The position numbers were made by a program, and so were the translations under genes. This document shows, piece after piece, positions 43,633 to 51,679 of a DNA stretch of 64,000 bases. The stretch comes from Anaerolineales bacterium (GTDB lineage: Bacteria > Chloroflexota > Anaerolineae > Anaerolineales > Villigracilaceae): positions 806,001 through 870,000 of the forward strand of contig JAHDWB010000001.1 in NCBI GenBank assembly GCA_023382595.1, in the 5' to 3' direction. How positions within the stretch are numbered: the stretch's first letter is position 1; the number at the start of each line of letters is the position of its first letter. Under the pieces are notes generated by a model that was not told where the DNA came from, did not search any database, and was given only the letters and a program-made list of their open reading frames with translations.

Positions 43633-44910
43633 TTACCATGACTCTGCCTCGGCTTTCTTATCTGGATGATAGGGCGTTTGATGCAGGTGGGCGAGTTTCC
43701 AGTTATGGTGGTCGCTCTGGTCGAAGGTGATGTCGCGGTCGATCACACGGCGTTCGGCGGAAGCCGCCAGTACCACATCCGATTCGATGGTGCGCGCCGG
43801 GTAGATGATCATGCCCGAGCCGATGCGGCAATTGTGCCCTACGCAACCGCCTAACACCGGGCGATTGGAAGGGCTTAAGTTCCCATGCCCATCTCGTGCG
43901 CGGATCGGGATGGGAATCAGGTTGTAATCCGTCCAAGTAGAGCCCGCGCCGATAAAGGTATTCCGCCCGATCACGCACATTTGCAGACAGGTATTCTGCG
44001 CCACCATGCTGTTCTCCATGAGGGTGGTCATAAACAGGGCGGTACGGAACGGAAGAAAAGCCCCGTCACCCACCACGGAGAGCATCAATTGGACATCCTG
44101 TGAAACATTGACGTTGCTCCCGATGACACAATTCTCAATGACAGCCCCGGCATTGATGGTGACATTATCACCGATGATGGTCGGTCCGTGGATAACGGCG
44201 CTGGGATCGATCACACAGCCCTTGCCGATCTTCACCAATTCCGAGCATTCCAGCACCTGCCGCCCTTCATAAATTGCCTTTCCGAGGATCTTTACTTTGA
44301 AACCCAAATCTTCATTGAGGCGCTTCTCAAAACGCGCCCCGCGCGCGAACTGACTGAACACCATATCTGCAATGAAAACGTGCACCCAGGTATCGATCGC
44401 CATCAGCGCGCGCAAAGGGACTTGGAAGACCAGGTCGCCGCTTTGGTCGCCCATATAGGTGGGAACGTGATAATAACCGATCTCACGCGCCTGAAGATCG
44501 ATGACCAGCGGCTCGGCATCTGCCACAGGTCCATTCGGGTAATACCACAAGTCCGCCAGATACAAGTCTCCTGCCGGGGTATAGGATGAGGAAAGGGGAA
44601 GCGCGTGTTCACGGAAGGCAGGGTCCTCCGCGCGAAACGCCGCCCGGACTGGGCGTTTGCGCTTCACTGCTTTTGTCATGAATTCCTTGATGTAATTTTC
44701 GTCGAAAAAGAGATTGTCACGGTAGACAATGGTCGGCTCGCGCACCGGCTGAAGGCGGTCTCCCTGCTTCAGTTCCATCTCACGGGTCACGTATGGAGCA
44801 AGCAGATTGCGCTGGTGCAGCCAGAGCGGCGAGTTCTGAATCCGCAAATCACGCGCAGGCTCGCAAAATGGCATGATCGGGGTCTGCGCGTTGAGGATGA
44901 TCTTGAGCAT
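43633..44910 (-). CDS. Left-handed beta-helix (hexapeptide repeat) protein of unknown function
   Basis: About 425 residues. After an N-terminal domain of about 200 residues with no recognised family, hexapeptide repeats run from about residue 230 to 400: VKIGKGCVIDPSAVIHGP, IIGDNVTINAGAVIENCVIG, then VVGDGAFLPF, VIGRNTFIGAG, GGCVGHNCRIGSG. This is the fold of acyl- and nucleotidyl-transferases such as GlmU and LpxA. The repeat is interrupted by a loop with several Met residues. No catalytic residue set can be assigned. I take ATG 44910, which sits six bases after TATAAT; it may be expressed as a leaderless mRNA in addition to read-through. Its tight link to the acyl reductase-like gene suggests an acyl-transfer or lipid role. 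Confidence 0.7.
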   Translation of the reverse strand: MLKIILNAQTPIMPFCEPARDLRIQNSPLWLHQRNLLAPYVTREMELKQGDRLQPVREPTIVYRDNLFFDENYIKEFMTKAVKRKRPVRAAFRAEDPAFREHALPLSSSYTPAGDLYLADLWYYPNGPVADAEPLVIDLQAREIGYYHVPTYMGDQSGDLVFQVPLRALMAIDTWVHVFIADMVFSQFARGARFEKRLNEDLGFKVKILGKAIYEGRQVLECSELVKIGKGCVIDPSAVIHGPTIIGDNVTINAGAVIENCVIGSNVNVSQDVQLMLSVVGDGAFLPFRTALFMTTLMENSMVAQNTCLQMCVIGRNTFIGAGSTWTDYNLIPIPIRARDGHGNLSPSNRPVLGGCVGHNCRIGSGMIIYPARTIESDVVLAASAERRVIDRDITFDQSDHHNWKLAHLHQTPYHPDKKAEAESW

Positions 44911-44978
44911 AGTTGGATTATAAATCAAAGCATGGGAGAAAACGTACCGCAGAGCAAAACAAAATTGTTATTAAAAGC

Positions 44979-45602
44979 CTAGGAAAGCGGCGTTTTGTAC
45001 ACCAAAATGGTGCAGTTCGAGTCGCCTCGCGCAATACAGGCGGTCTCCTCTACATTAAAGACCTTCCCCCCGCTCAGCCAATACAAGGCTTCCTGCAACA
45101 GACCCACCGCCAGATGACAGATCGGTTCATCCGCTTTGCGCTCCCAGCACAGCGGACAACGCTCGATATGCCAAAAAATAGTGCTGTCGGTCTCTTCCAC
45201 CCGCACGCGCTGGTCAGTATGTTTATTAAACAACTCTGCAAACGATCGGGCTCCCACACGCAGTTTTGTGGACAACGGCAGAAGGCGAAATGCAACTTCT
45301 GTCAGACCGAGCATGGAGCCATATTCCTTAAGACCATACTTGAAGCTGGCGCGCCCCGTCCGCAGCGCCAATCCCCGCCCCCCTCGCGGACCGTATGCCT
45401 GCTCCAACGTCCCAAGCAGGAGACTCACCTTTTCAAAGGAAAAGGACTTCTCCGTTTTTGACGGCGGGTAGTTCTGAATCAAATCATCCAACTCAGCAAG
45501 GTGCAGGATGGCGTCCACCCCGCCTTTGCTGATCACTTCCTCCATGCCAAGAAGGATGATCCTCCCCATTTTCTGCGGGTAAAAGAACGCATTATTATTC
45601 AT
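44979..45602 (-). CDS. V4R domain protein (hydrocarbon-binding type)
   Basis: A 207-residue protein. The C-terminal two thirds resemble the V4R (4-vinyl reductase) domain: RAGRASFKYGLKEYG-like helix, HIERCPLCWERKADEPICHLAVG with Cys residues that can bind zinc, and a final ARGDSNCTILVYK strand with the conserved Gly and Cys. V4R domains bind small hydrophobic molecules in bacteriochlorophyll and aromatic-sensing proteins. Here it is a stand-alone protein without DNA-binding domain. Its ATG overlaps the stop of the alpha/beta hydrolase (ATGA). The binding of a lipid or aldehyde made by a neighbour is a hypothesis. Confidence 0.72.
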   Translation of the reverse strand: MNNNAFFYPQKMGRIILLGMEEVISKGGVDAILHLAELDDLIQNYPPSKTEKSFSFEKVSLLLGTLEQAYGPRGGRGLALRTGRASFKYGLKEYGSMLGLTEVAFRLLPLSTKLRVGARSFAELFNKHTDQRVRVEETDSTIFWHIERCPLCWERKADEPICHLAVGLLQEALYWLSGGKVFNVEETACIARGDSNCTILVYKTPLS

Positions 45603-46399
45603 GAGGCTGGGATATCCTCATCGAGAAATTTTTTCAACTTCAGGGTGAATTCGGTCGGTTCTTCCAGCATCGGAAAATGCCCCGCCCGGGCGAATCGCTC
45701 GATCCTGGCGTGCGGCATCCCGTTCAACATGGGCTGCCATTGCATCGGATGGACGATCACATCCTTGTCACCGTAGATACCAAGGGATGGGACTTTGATC
45801 TGCGGGAGTACAGGTGTCAGGTCCGTGCGGCGAAGCGAAGCGATGGAGAGCAGGAAAGATTCCACCGTAGTACGGGACAGGTCGCGGTCCATCATATCCG
45901 GGAAACGCGGGTCACTGCAGATCACGCGGGAGTAATAATATTTCATGAATGCGCGGAAGGGTCCCATCATATTGAACAGCATGAAAGCGATGGAACGATA
46001 CCCAGCGAGTTTGAGCAAAGGCGCCAGGGACGAACCCACTATGGGCGAGCCGACCACTACCACCTTGCTGACACGATCCGGATATTGATGTGCGACCGAA
46101 AGGCTGACCGTGCCACCCATGCTGTGTCCCACCAGCGGCGCATGGACGATCCCCAACTGTTCCATGAATTGATTGACCAGGCTGACAAAATCAGAAACGG
46201 CATAGGTTTCGCGCTTCTTGCCTGATTCACCGAACCCCCAAAAATCCAAGGCATAGGTACGATAGAATGCGCCCAAATACGCCATGGTCTCCTGCCACAG
46301 CCCCCATGAGCCAAGCCATCCGTGCAAAAGTATGACGGGGCGTCCGCGCCCGTATACTTCGTAATGAACTATTCCCTGATCAGTGGTGATGGAAGACAC
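45599..46399 (-). CDS. Alpha/beta hydrolase with Ser nucleophile
   Basis: A 266-residue hydrolase: oxyanion loop LLHGWLGSWG, nucleophile elbow VGHSMGGTV with Ser, acid residue likely the Asp in YGDKDVIVHP, and His in RAGHFPMLEEP. Esterase, lipase or thioesterase chemistry is possible; the substrate is unknown. It is a paralogue of the Asp-type hydrolase at the far end of the same cluster (32918-33706). It follows the small GTPase gene after 20 bases and overlaps the V4R gene, so it is central in the unit. Confidence 0.87.
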   Translation of the reverse strand: MSSITTDQGIVHYEVYGRGRPVILLHGWLGSWGLWQETMAYLGAFYRTYALDFWGFGESGKKRETYAVSDFVSLVNQFMEQLGIVHAPLVGHSMGGTVSLSVAHQYPDRVSKVVVVGSPIVGSSLAPLLKLAGYRSIAFMLFNMMGPFRAFMKYYYSRVICSDPRFPDMMDRDLSRTTVESFLLSIASLRRTDLTPVLPQIKVPSLGIYGDKDVIVHPMQWQPMLNGMPHARIERFARAGHFPMLEEPTEFTLKLKKFLDEDIPAS

Positions 46400-46419
46400 A
46401 GCAACGTTTAACCCGCCCC

Positions 46420-46959
46420 CTATTTTCCGGATTCCATTTCCTGCAAGATGCTGTATAAAAGTTCCAGCAAAACCTTTTTCACTGTTTTCCGGTCGGTGGC
46501 AATGCAGGGAAGCAGTTTTGTATTCTTATCCAAACGGAGGGCATGACGCATGTCCTCGAGTTCCCAGGAATCTTCCATATCCTGCTTGTTTGCAGCAACG
46601 ACGAATGGCGTGGGCGCATAGGCGCGGAAAGTTTCGAGGATCGAACGCGCCTCGCGGAAGGTTTCCGGGCGGGTGCTGTCCACCATGACGATAAAGCCAA
46701 GCATCCCCTCCGAAAGGATCTCCCACATGAAATCAAAACGTTTCTGACCGGGCGTGCCGAAAAGATACAGAACCAAATCATCATCGACCGTGATGCGACC
46801 AAAATCCATGGCAACCGTGGTCGCAGATTTGACGTTGCGTTCCTCTTCGGATGAGATCTTACGCTCCGTGGCAACAACATCAATTTCGCTGACAGACTGA
46901 ATAAACTGCGTCTTGCCTGCGCTGAATGGACCTGTCACTACCATTTTGACCGTTTGCAT
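46420..46959 (-). CDS. Small Ras-like GTPase (MglA/Arf-like)
   Basis: A 179-residue bacterial small GTPase. The P-loop is GPFSAGKT at 10-17, a switch I Thr lies in SATTVAMDFG (about 46-54), G3 is FGTPGQKRF at 67-75, and G4 is NKQD at 124-127. The G3 motif lacks the usual Asp (DxxG becomes FGTPG), as seen in several bacterial MglA-type proteins. Such GTPases set cell polarity or act with roadblock and DUF4388 proteins; a DUF4388 gene is just upstream (31-base gap). No roadblock/LC7 GAP gene is in the window. Confidence 0.88.
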   Translation of the reverse strand: MQTVKMVVTGPFSAGKTQFIQSVSEIDVVATERKISSEEERNVKSATTVAMDFGRITVDDDLVLYLFGTPGQKRFDFMWEILSEGMLGFIVMVDSTRPETFREARSILETFRAYAPTPFVVAANKQDMEDSWELEDMRHALRLDKNTKLLPCIATDRKTVKKVLLELLYSILQEMESGK

Positions 46960-46990
46960 AATAATTCCTATCCTTTCGACCGTGGGGACA

Positions 46991-47797
46991 TTATAGTTTT
47001 CGAATGCGGCCGATTAGTTTATTAATCAATGATTTCTGTTCTTCTTTATCCTGCGTTGGGAACATCTTCGGATTCGGCTGGACAGGGGCATTAGCAGGGC
47101 GCACCAACTCCACCAGACCCGCCTGCAAAAGTCCATAGACGATCCTGCGGATCTCCGCTTCGGTCAACTTGTTCGTCCCCGCGATCTGACGCATCGTATT
47201 CTTCGGGTCAACGAACTTGACGACCTTCCATTCATCCACACTTAGATTGACATTGGTGAGCGGACGTTCAGTGAACTTGAGCGCCATATCCAGGCTGGGA
47301 ATTTCATCCTGCAGTTGCTCCAGTTCGCGCAACTGACGCGAACCTTCGATGATGATATTCTCCAGGTCGAGCCGCACATTGATGCGGTCATCGGGAGGAA
47401 GCATATCGTTCTCGAAACGGAACACCCCTTCGACCCACGTAAACAAACGGCGTACAACATCCGTAAAATGAGATTGCAAATTCAGCAGGATATCATCCTG
47501 CGAAACATAGCCGGCATTAATGAGCAGCAAGCCAAGTTCCTTGTCGGTCATCTGACCGGCGCGGTCTGCGATGGCACGGTATTGATTGGCATTGATCTTG
47601 TTCGCCTTATGCAGAACATATGCCAGGCTGCTGTCGTCCTTGCCGATGCGGGCATACGCCAGTTTCCCCTCACGAAAGGAAACATACGCCTGCTCAGACA
47701 CCCCATCCACAACCAGCGTTCCCGTCTTGCTCGCAAGGTTTATTAGATTAAGAAGTTGTGTGACCGTAAAATCGCGTAAATTTCCACGCAGAGCCAT
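46991..47797 (-). CDS. DUF4388 domain protein
   Basis: A 268-residue soluble protein. The N-terminal DUF4388 (PatA-like) domain starts MALRGNLRDFTVTQLLNLI and continues KTGTLVVDG, AYVSFREGKLAYA. It is followed by a middle region GLLLINAGYVSQDDIL with VVRRLFTWVEGVFRFE, and a C-terminal winged-helix-like part (FVDPKNTMRQIAGTNKL...). DUF4388 proteins often neighbour small GTPases and receivers in gliding and signalling clusters. It is the first gene of the cluster and has a good promoter 39 bases upstream of its ATG. Confidence 0.85.
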   Translation of the reverse strand: MALRGNLRDFTVTQLLNLINLASKTGTLVVDGVSEQAYVSFREGKLAYARIGKDDSSLAYVLHKANKINANQYRAIADRAGQMTDKELGLLLINAGYVSQDDILLNLQSHFTDVVRRLFTWVEGVFRFENDMLPPDDRINVRLDLENIIIEGSRQLRELEQLQDEIPSLDMALKFTERPLTNVNLSVDEWKVVKFVDPKNTMRQIAGTNKLTEAEIRRIVYGLLQAGLVELVRPANAPVQPNPKMFPTQDKEEQKSLINKLIGRIRKL

Positions 47798-47835
47798 GTG
47801 TCCTCTACCTACCCTCCAAAAGGGATAGTTGGAAA

Positions 47836-47864
47836 ATTATACTTGCAAGGGGATATTGCGTCAA
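47836..47864 (-). promoter_or_regulatory. Promoter of the DUF4388-GTPase-acyl reductase cluster
   Basis: On the minus strand TTGACG (47864-47859), 17 bases, TATAAT (47841-47836). The predicted start near 47829 leaves a leader of about 30 bases with GGAGGG and AGAGGA before ATG 47797. Confidence 0.8.
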
Positions 47865-47936
47865 TTAACCATCCTTGCACTCTTGTTTGGAAACGGAAAC
47901 CAGCCAAATCATTTGATTTTCGCATTCACGGTCATT

Positions 47937-48548
47937 TCAAAATTTCAACAACTGCTTCAATTGGCGCATGGCATCCTGCGGATCCTTGAACAGGACTCCC
48001 TGCATTCCGACCTGCTGACAAGCTTCAATATTGGCAGGGACATCATCCACAAAGACCGCCTCATTTGCCTTAACCTGAGCCTGCTCCAACGCAAGACGGT
48101 AAATCCCCGCCTCAGGCTTTGCCGCCTTGACCTCCGCTGAGATAATGACCGTGTCAAAAACTGCAAGCAGACCGTTCTTTTCGAGATACGCGCGCATGCC
48201 ATCCCAGGCATTCGAAATGAGACCCACATGGAATTTCCCGCGCAGGGATCGAATAAAGTCGACAAGTTCGTGGTCGATCACATCACCCGCATAGAACGCG
48301 GTTTTTATATTTTCGATCTCACCATTCTTGACCTTCAACCTGCGCGCAACAGCCCGCCAGTGTTCATCCTCGCCGATCGCGCCAACGGTAGCCTGCGCCG
48401 CTGTGCCGTTCGGTCCGCCGCCGAAGACAACCTCGTCAATGTCGGCATAATCCATGCCAAAGCGTTCGGCAAGACGCTGGCGCGGAGCCTGATAGTCGGT
48501 GCGCTGGATGACACCGCCATAATCAAAAAAAACTGCCCGAATGGTCAT
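47937..48548 (-). CDS. HAD family hydrolase
   Basis: A 203-residue HAD-superfamily protein. Motif I is VFFDYGGVI near the N-terminus: the second Asp of the usual DxD is replaced by Gly, as in many HAD-IA proteins written DxGGV. Motif II is the Ser in LISNAWDG, Lys is in AAKPEAGIY and motif III is FVDDVPANI. It probably removes phosphate from a small molecule or acts as a haloacid dehalogenase relative. The ATG follows AAGGAAAATGAT. It lies only 23 bases after the terminator of the zinc-ribbon gene. Confidence 0.88.
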   Translation of the reverse strand: MTIRAVFFDYGGVIQRTDYQAPRQRLAERFGMDYADIDEVVFGGGPNGTAAQATVGAIGEDEHWRAVARRLKVKNGEIENIKTAFYAGDVIDHELVDFIRSLRGKFHVGLISNAWDGMRAYLEKNGLLAVFDTVIISAEVKAAKPEAGIYRLALEQAQVKANEAVFVDDVPANIEACQQVGMQGVLFKDPQDAMRQLKQLLKF

Positions 48549-48570
48549 ATCATTTTCCTTTTCTCGTCAT

Positions 48571-48605
48571 AAAAAAAGCCCGCAGGCAAAAACAAACCTG
48601 CGGGT
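48571..48605 (-). terminator. Intrinsic terminator after the zinc-ribbon gene
   Basis: On the minus strand the stem ACCCGCAGG / CCTGCGGGC with a ten-base loop is followed by seven T. It ends the GNAT-zinc ribbon transcription unit. Confidence 0.85.
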
Positions 48606-48625
48606 TGATCGTTCCATCCAAGTCG

Positions 48626-49072
48626 TTACTTCTTCTTGTCCTTTGCGGATGTCTTTTTCGCAGGGGACGAGGTCTTGGAAGAAGGGCTTTTCTTCGCAAC
48701 ATCAGATTTCGAAGCGTCGGGCTTCTTCTGTGCGGATGATTTTGCAGTTTCACCAGCCGTCTTCTTGCCGGAAACCGCTTTGACAGTTTTCTTCACCGTT
48801 TTCGCAACAGGCTCGGTTTTCAGGGACGCGGCAGCAGGCGCCGGTTCTTTTGCTGCTGTCTCCGCGGCGGCAGCCTGCTGTTTGGCAGCTTCACGCCAGT
48901 TTGGAAAGAAAAGTTCCATGCGCTGGCGGGAGATCGAGTTGGCGCGGCGGCAACGCGGACAATGCGCGTCATAGTGGTTCTGGTTCTTTTCGTTCATGAT
49001 GACGAGCGCGGACAGCATTTCAACGCGGCTGAGGGTGAACGGAGTCTGACAATAAAGGCAACGCAGATTCAT
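48626..49072 (-). CDS. Zinc-ribbon protein with a Lys/Ala/Ser-rich tail
   Basis: A 148-residue protein. The first 60 residues carry two CxxC knuckles, LRCLYCQTPF and AHCPRCRRAN, about 28 residues apart, which should bind one zinc. From about residue 70 to the end the sequence is a low-complexity Lys-, Ala-, Ser- and Pro-rich tail resembling histone H1 or nucleoid-associated tails. No named family is recognised. It may bind nucleic acid; this is inferred from composition. It follows the last GNAT gene after 29 bases and is followed by a strong terminator. Confidence 0.7.
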   Translation of the reverse strand: MNLRCLYCQTPFTLSRVEMLSALVIMNEKNQNHYDAHCPRCRRANSISRQRMELFFPNWREAAKQQAAAAETAAKEPAPAAASLKTEPVAKTVKKTVKAVSGKKTAGETAKSSAQKKPDASKSDVAKKSPSSKTSSPAKKTSAKDKKK

Positions 49073-49101
49073 GGGTCTCTCCTTGGTGTGGAACCGTTTG
49101 T

Positions 49102-50136
49102 TTATTCTGACAGTGATTCTACACTGATTTCACGTCCTTCGCGAATCGTCTTTTCGAACAGGTCGAACGCCATGTGGATGTGCATGCCTGCCTTCTCGTA
49201 GAGCCGCAGGGCGCCGGTCAGGTTCTCCGCATCCACACCCAAGCCGACCTTTCGTTTTCCCCGCTTGTAAAATTCGCCAAAACTATGCTGCAGGAGCGCC
49301 AATCCAAGCCCATACTTGCGCCAGGGACGGCGAACGCCCAGGGTGTTAACCCATCCCAGGTCCGCATCTTCATAGGCATTCGGGCGGCACAAACTGATAC
49401 CGACGATCTGGTCGCCTTTCATGGCGAGAAACCATAGGGTCGGGTCAAAACCTGCTCCCGTGAAGAAATGCTTGAAGCGGGCAAACCCTTCTTCAAACGG
49501 TTCAGGGAGGTGCCCAAAATGATCGCGGAACGATTCTTCGGCGGCTTCATAGACGGCTCGAATGTCGTTCTCGGGGTCGGCGGTGCGAATGGTGATCCCA
49601 TCAGGCAAGAGCGGGGTGGGAGGCGCTTCTTCCAGATTGATCCGCATCTGATAAGAACTGCGGATCTGGCGAAAGCCCCTGTCATCGAACAATTTCTTCG
49701 ATTCCACCGCGGGACGGTATATACCCAAGCGGGGAGCAAAGCGCACATCAGAGGGCAGCTCTTTAAGGACGCGGCGGGCATGAGATTCCGCCCATTCCAA
49801 TAGCCACGTGCCGATGCCCAATCCGCTAAAACCGGGATGGACACGTCCCCAGATCCACGGGTGTACAGGCGGCTTTGCGTTGGTCCACACTTCGATGTAA
49901 CCGACCAGTTCTCCCTCCGGTGAGAAGACCAGGCGGGTATCGCGCGCGGGGTCAAAACCCGGCGATCCCCATTCCGTGCGGATGGCGTCCGCATCGGTGA
50001 TCTCGTCCTGTTGCACCACAGACCGCGACCATGTGTTGAACAGTTCCAGCGCAGACTCGATATCGTTCGGATCTGCACCTCGGACAGTAAATCCTTCAGG
50101 CAATACAACTTGTTGGGTTTCGATCTTTTCTTTCAT
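49102..50136 (-). CDS. Double GNAT N-acetyltransferase
   Basis: A 344-residue protein with two GNAT domains. In the C-terminal one, VNTLGVRRPWRKYGLGLALL carries the acetyl-CoA pyrophosphate loop (RxxGxG/A type), and the strand VGLGVDAENLTGALRLYEKAG fits the GNAT end motif. The N-terminal domain has VHPGFSGLGIGTWLLEWAE. The layout is like mycothiol synthase MshD and related double GNATs, but the substrate is unknown. It is a close paralogue of the next upstream gene. The ATG follows AGAGGACG. It is the fifth and last GNAT gene in the array. Confidence 0.88.
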   Translation of the reverse strand: MKEKIETQQVVLPEGFTVRGADPNDIESALELFNTWSRSVVQQDEITDADAIRTEWGSPGFDPARDTRLVFSPEGELVGYIEVWTNAKPPVHPWIWGRVHPGFSGLGIGTWLLEWAESHARRVLKELPSDVRFAPRLGIYRPAVESKKLFDDRGFRQIRSSYQMRINLEEAPPTPLLPDGITIRTADPENDIRAVYEAAEESFRDHFGHLPEPFEEGFARFKHFFTGAGFDPTLWFLAMKGDQIVGISLCRPNAYEDADLGWVNTLGVRRPWRKYGLGLALLQHSFGEFYKRGKRKVGLGVDAENLTGALRLYEKAGMHIHMAFDLFEKTIREGREISVESLSE

Positions 50137-50145
50137 GACGTCCTC

Positions 50146-51126
50146 TTATTCTTCCAAACTTCGTCCGGGACGAAGTTCCTTTTCAAATGTGACGAATTCG
50201 CTCACCACGTGCATTCCGGCTCTTTCGTACAGGCGGGTTGCTCCTGTGGAATTGGACGCGTCCACGCCGAGACCGATGGTCTTCATGCCGCGCTTGTAAA
50301 AGTCGGCGAAGGAATGTTTGAGCAGAGTCAGCCCAAGTCCTTTTTTGCGCCACGGCTTGCGGACTCCCAGTGTGCCGACCCAGCCGATGCCCATACGGTA
50401 GCGGTTCTGAGAGAAGCCAGCGATCTGGTCGCCATCCCAGGCGATCAGCCACAAGTTCGGGTCAAATTCGGGTCTCTCAAATTTACGGAACGACCACTCT
50501 TCAAAGGTGGAGCCGTGGCTGCCCCAATGTTCGTTGAAGGCTTCGTTGTCCGCCTGCCAGACGAGGCGGCTGTGCGCTTCCTTGTCGAAGGGACGCAGTT
50601 CGATTCCTTGGGGAAAAGGAGGAATGGTCGGCATTTCATCGAGTGTTACCTCCATCCGCCAGAAATAGCGGACGGTGGCATAGCCCATTTCCTTGTGTAG
50701 AGAAATTGCCGGCTCATCCTTGCCGTCCATCGTGCTGCGGATGTACACCCGCAGATCGGGCGCGGCGAGTTTCATCTCTTCGAGCGCGCGTGCCTCGGCA
50801 CGTTCCATCAGGGCGCGGTCGATGCCCATTCCTTTGAAGTCGGGATGAACATATCCATCAATGGTCAAATGAGCATGGTTCTTGACATTGTAGAAATCCT
50901 GAAAACCCACCACACGCCCATCCTGTGTTTCCACGAGGAAAGCGTCGGTCTCGGGATTGAAGCCTTCCGTGTGCCACTCGTGTTCAAGTTCTTCGGGCGT
51001 CACAGCGACGGTGATGTCACCATCCGCTTCGGTGACTTCGTAGATGAGCTTTGCCACAGCGTGGAGATCCGCCCAGGTGACAGCACGCAGGTTCAAGTTT
51101 GAGTTAAGAAGCGTTTCCTTTGTCAT
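50146..51126 (-). CDS. Double GNAT N-acetyltransferase
   Basis: A 326-residue paralogue of the gene that follows it. The second domain carries VGTLGVRKPWRKKGLGLTLL and IGLGVDASNSTGATRLYERAG, and the first YVHPDFKGMGIDRALMERAE. Its start lies inside the end of the upstream GNAT gene (23-base overlap), so translation is coupled. Acetyl acceptor unknown; the double-domain form suggests a small-molecule acceptor rather than ribosomal protein acetylation. Confidence 0.88.
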   Translation of the reverse strand: MTKETLLNSNLNLRAVTWADLHAVAKLIYEVTEADGDITVAVTPEELEHEWHTEGFNPETDAFLVETQDGRVVGFQDFYNVKNHAHLTIDGYVHPDFKGMGIDRALMERAEARALEEMKLAAPDLRVYIRSTMDGKDEPAISLHKEMGYATVRYFWRMEVTLDEMPTIPPFPQGIELRPFDKEAHSRLVWQADNEAFNEHWGSHGSTFEEWSFRKFERPEFDPNLWLIAWDGDQIAGFSQNRYRMGIGWVGTLGVRKPWRKKGLGLTLLKHSFADFYKRGMKTIGLGVDASNSTGATRLYERAGMHVVSEFVTFEKELRPGRSLEE

Positions 51127-51679
51127 TGTTCAATTCCATCCATTCTTCCAATAAAATTCCCATGTAAAACATATCCCAGCGTTTGCCATCCTTGAGCAAT
51201 GCACTGCGGCGGCGTCCCTCGAGACGGAATCCGCACTTTTCATAGGAACGGATCGCGCGCGGGTTGTACTCAAAAACAGAAAGCGAAACACGGCACAAAT
51301 TGAGTTCAGTGAAGGCATAGCGCAGGATCAGCCGCATCGCGTCCGTACCGTAGCCCCTGCCCCAGTCCGCGCGGTCTCCGATGCCGATGCCCACAAAGGC
51401 ATCGCGCGAAGCCCAGCTTGTTATGTCAAGGTCGGTCTCGCCGAGCAGACGGTCACCCTCCAGCGCGCGGATGCTGAAATAAAAATGGGAGGGCGGCTGG
51501 TCTTTCAATTCCTTTTCGTAATACTCGATACTTGCCCGCGCGGACTGCACTCGGGCTGGAGCCGAACCGAACAAGCGCATCATTTCCGTATCGCGGCTCC
51601 AGCCGACGTAGTGCCTGCCGAGTTCTTCCGGGTCGGCGGCAGAAAGCCGCACCAATTTGCCGCAGAAAATATCGTTCAT
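51104..51679 (-). CDS. GNAT N-acetyltransferase (RimJ/RimL type)
   Basis: About 191 residues with a single GNAT domain. The acetyl-CoA loop is in GIGDRADWGRGYGTDAMRLI, and the following LCRVSLSVFEYNPRAIRSYEKCGF is typical of the RimJ/RimL and antibiotic-modifying group. I chose ATG 51679, which overlaps the stop of the upstream GNAT gene (ATGA). Close paralogue of the two genes upstream, so the array arose at least in part by duplication. Confidence 0.87.
   Translation of the reverse strand: MNDIFCGKLVRLSAADPEELGRHYVGWSRDTEMMRLFGSAPARVQSARASIEYYEKELKDQPPSHFYFSIRALEGDRLLGETDLDITSWASRDAFVGIGIGDRADWGRGYGTDAMRLILRYAFTELNLCRVSLSVFEYNPRAIRSYEKCGFRLEGRRRSALLKDGKRWDMFYMGILLEEWMELNNDKGNAS

Noticed and set aside
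48571-48625. Separate promoter for the HAD gene between terminator and ATG
   Set aside because: Only about 23 bases are available and no -35/-10 pair is seen; partial read-through is the simpler view.
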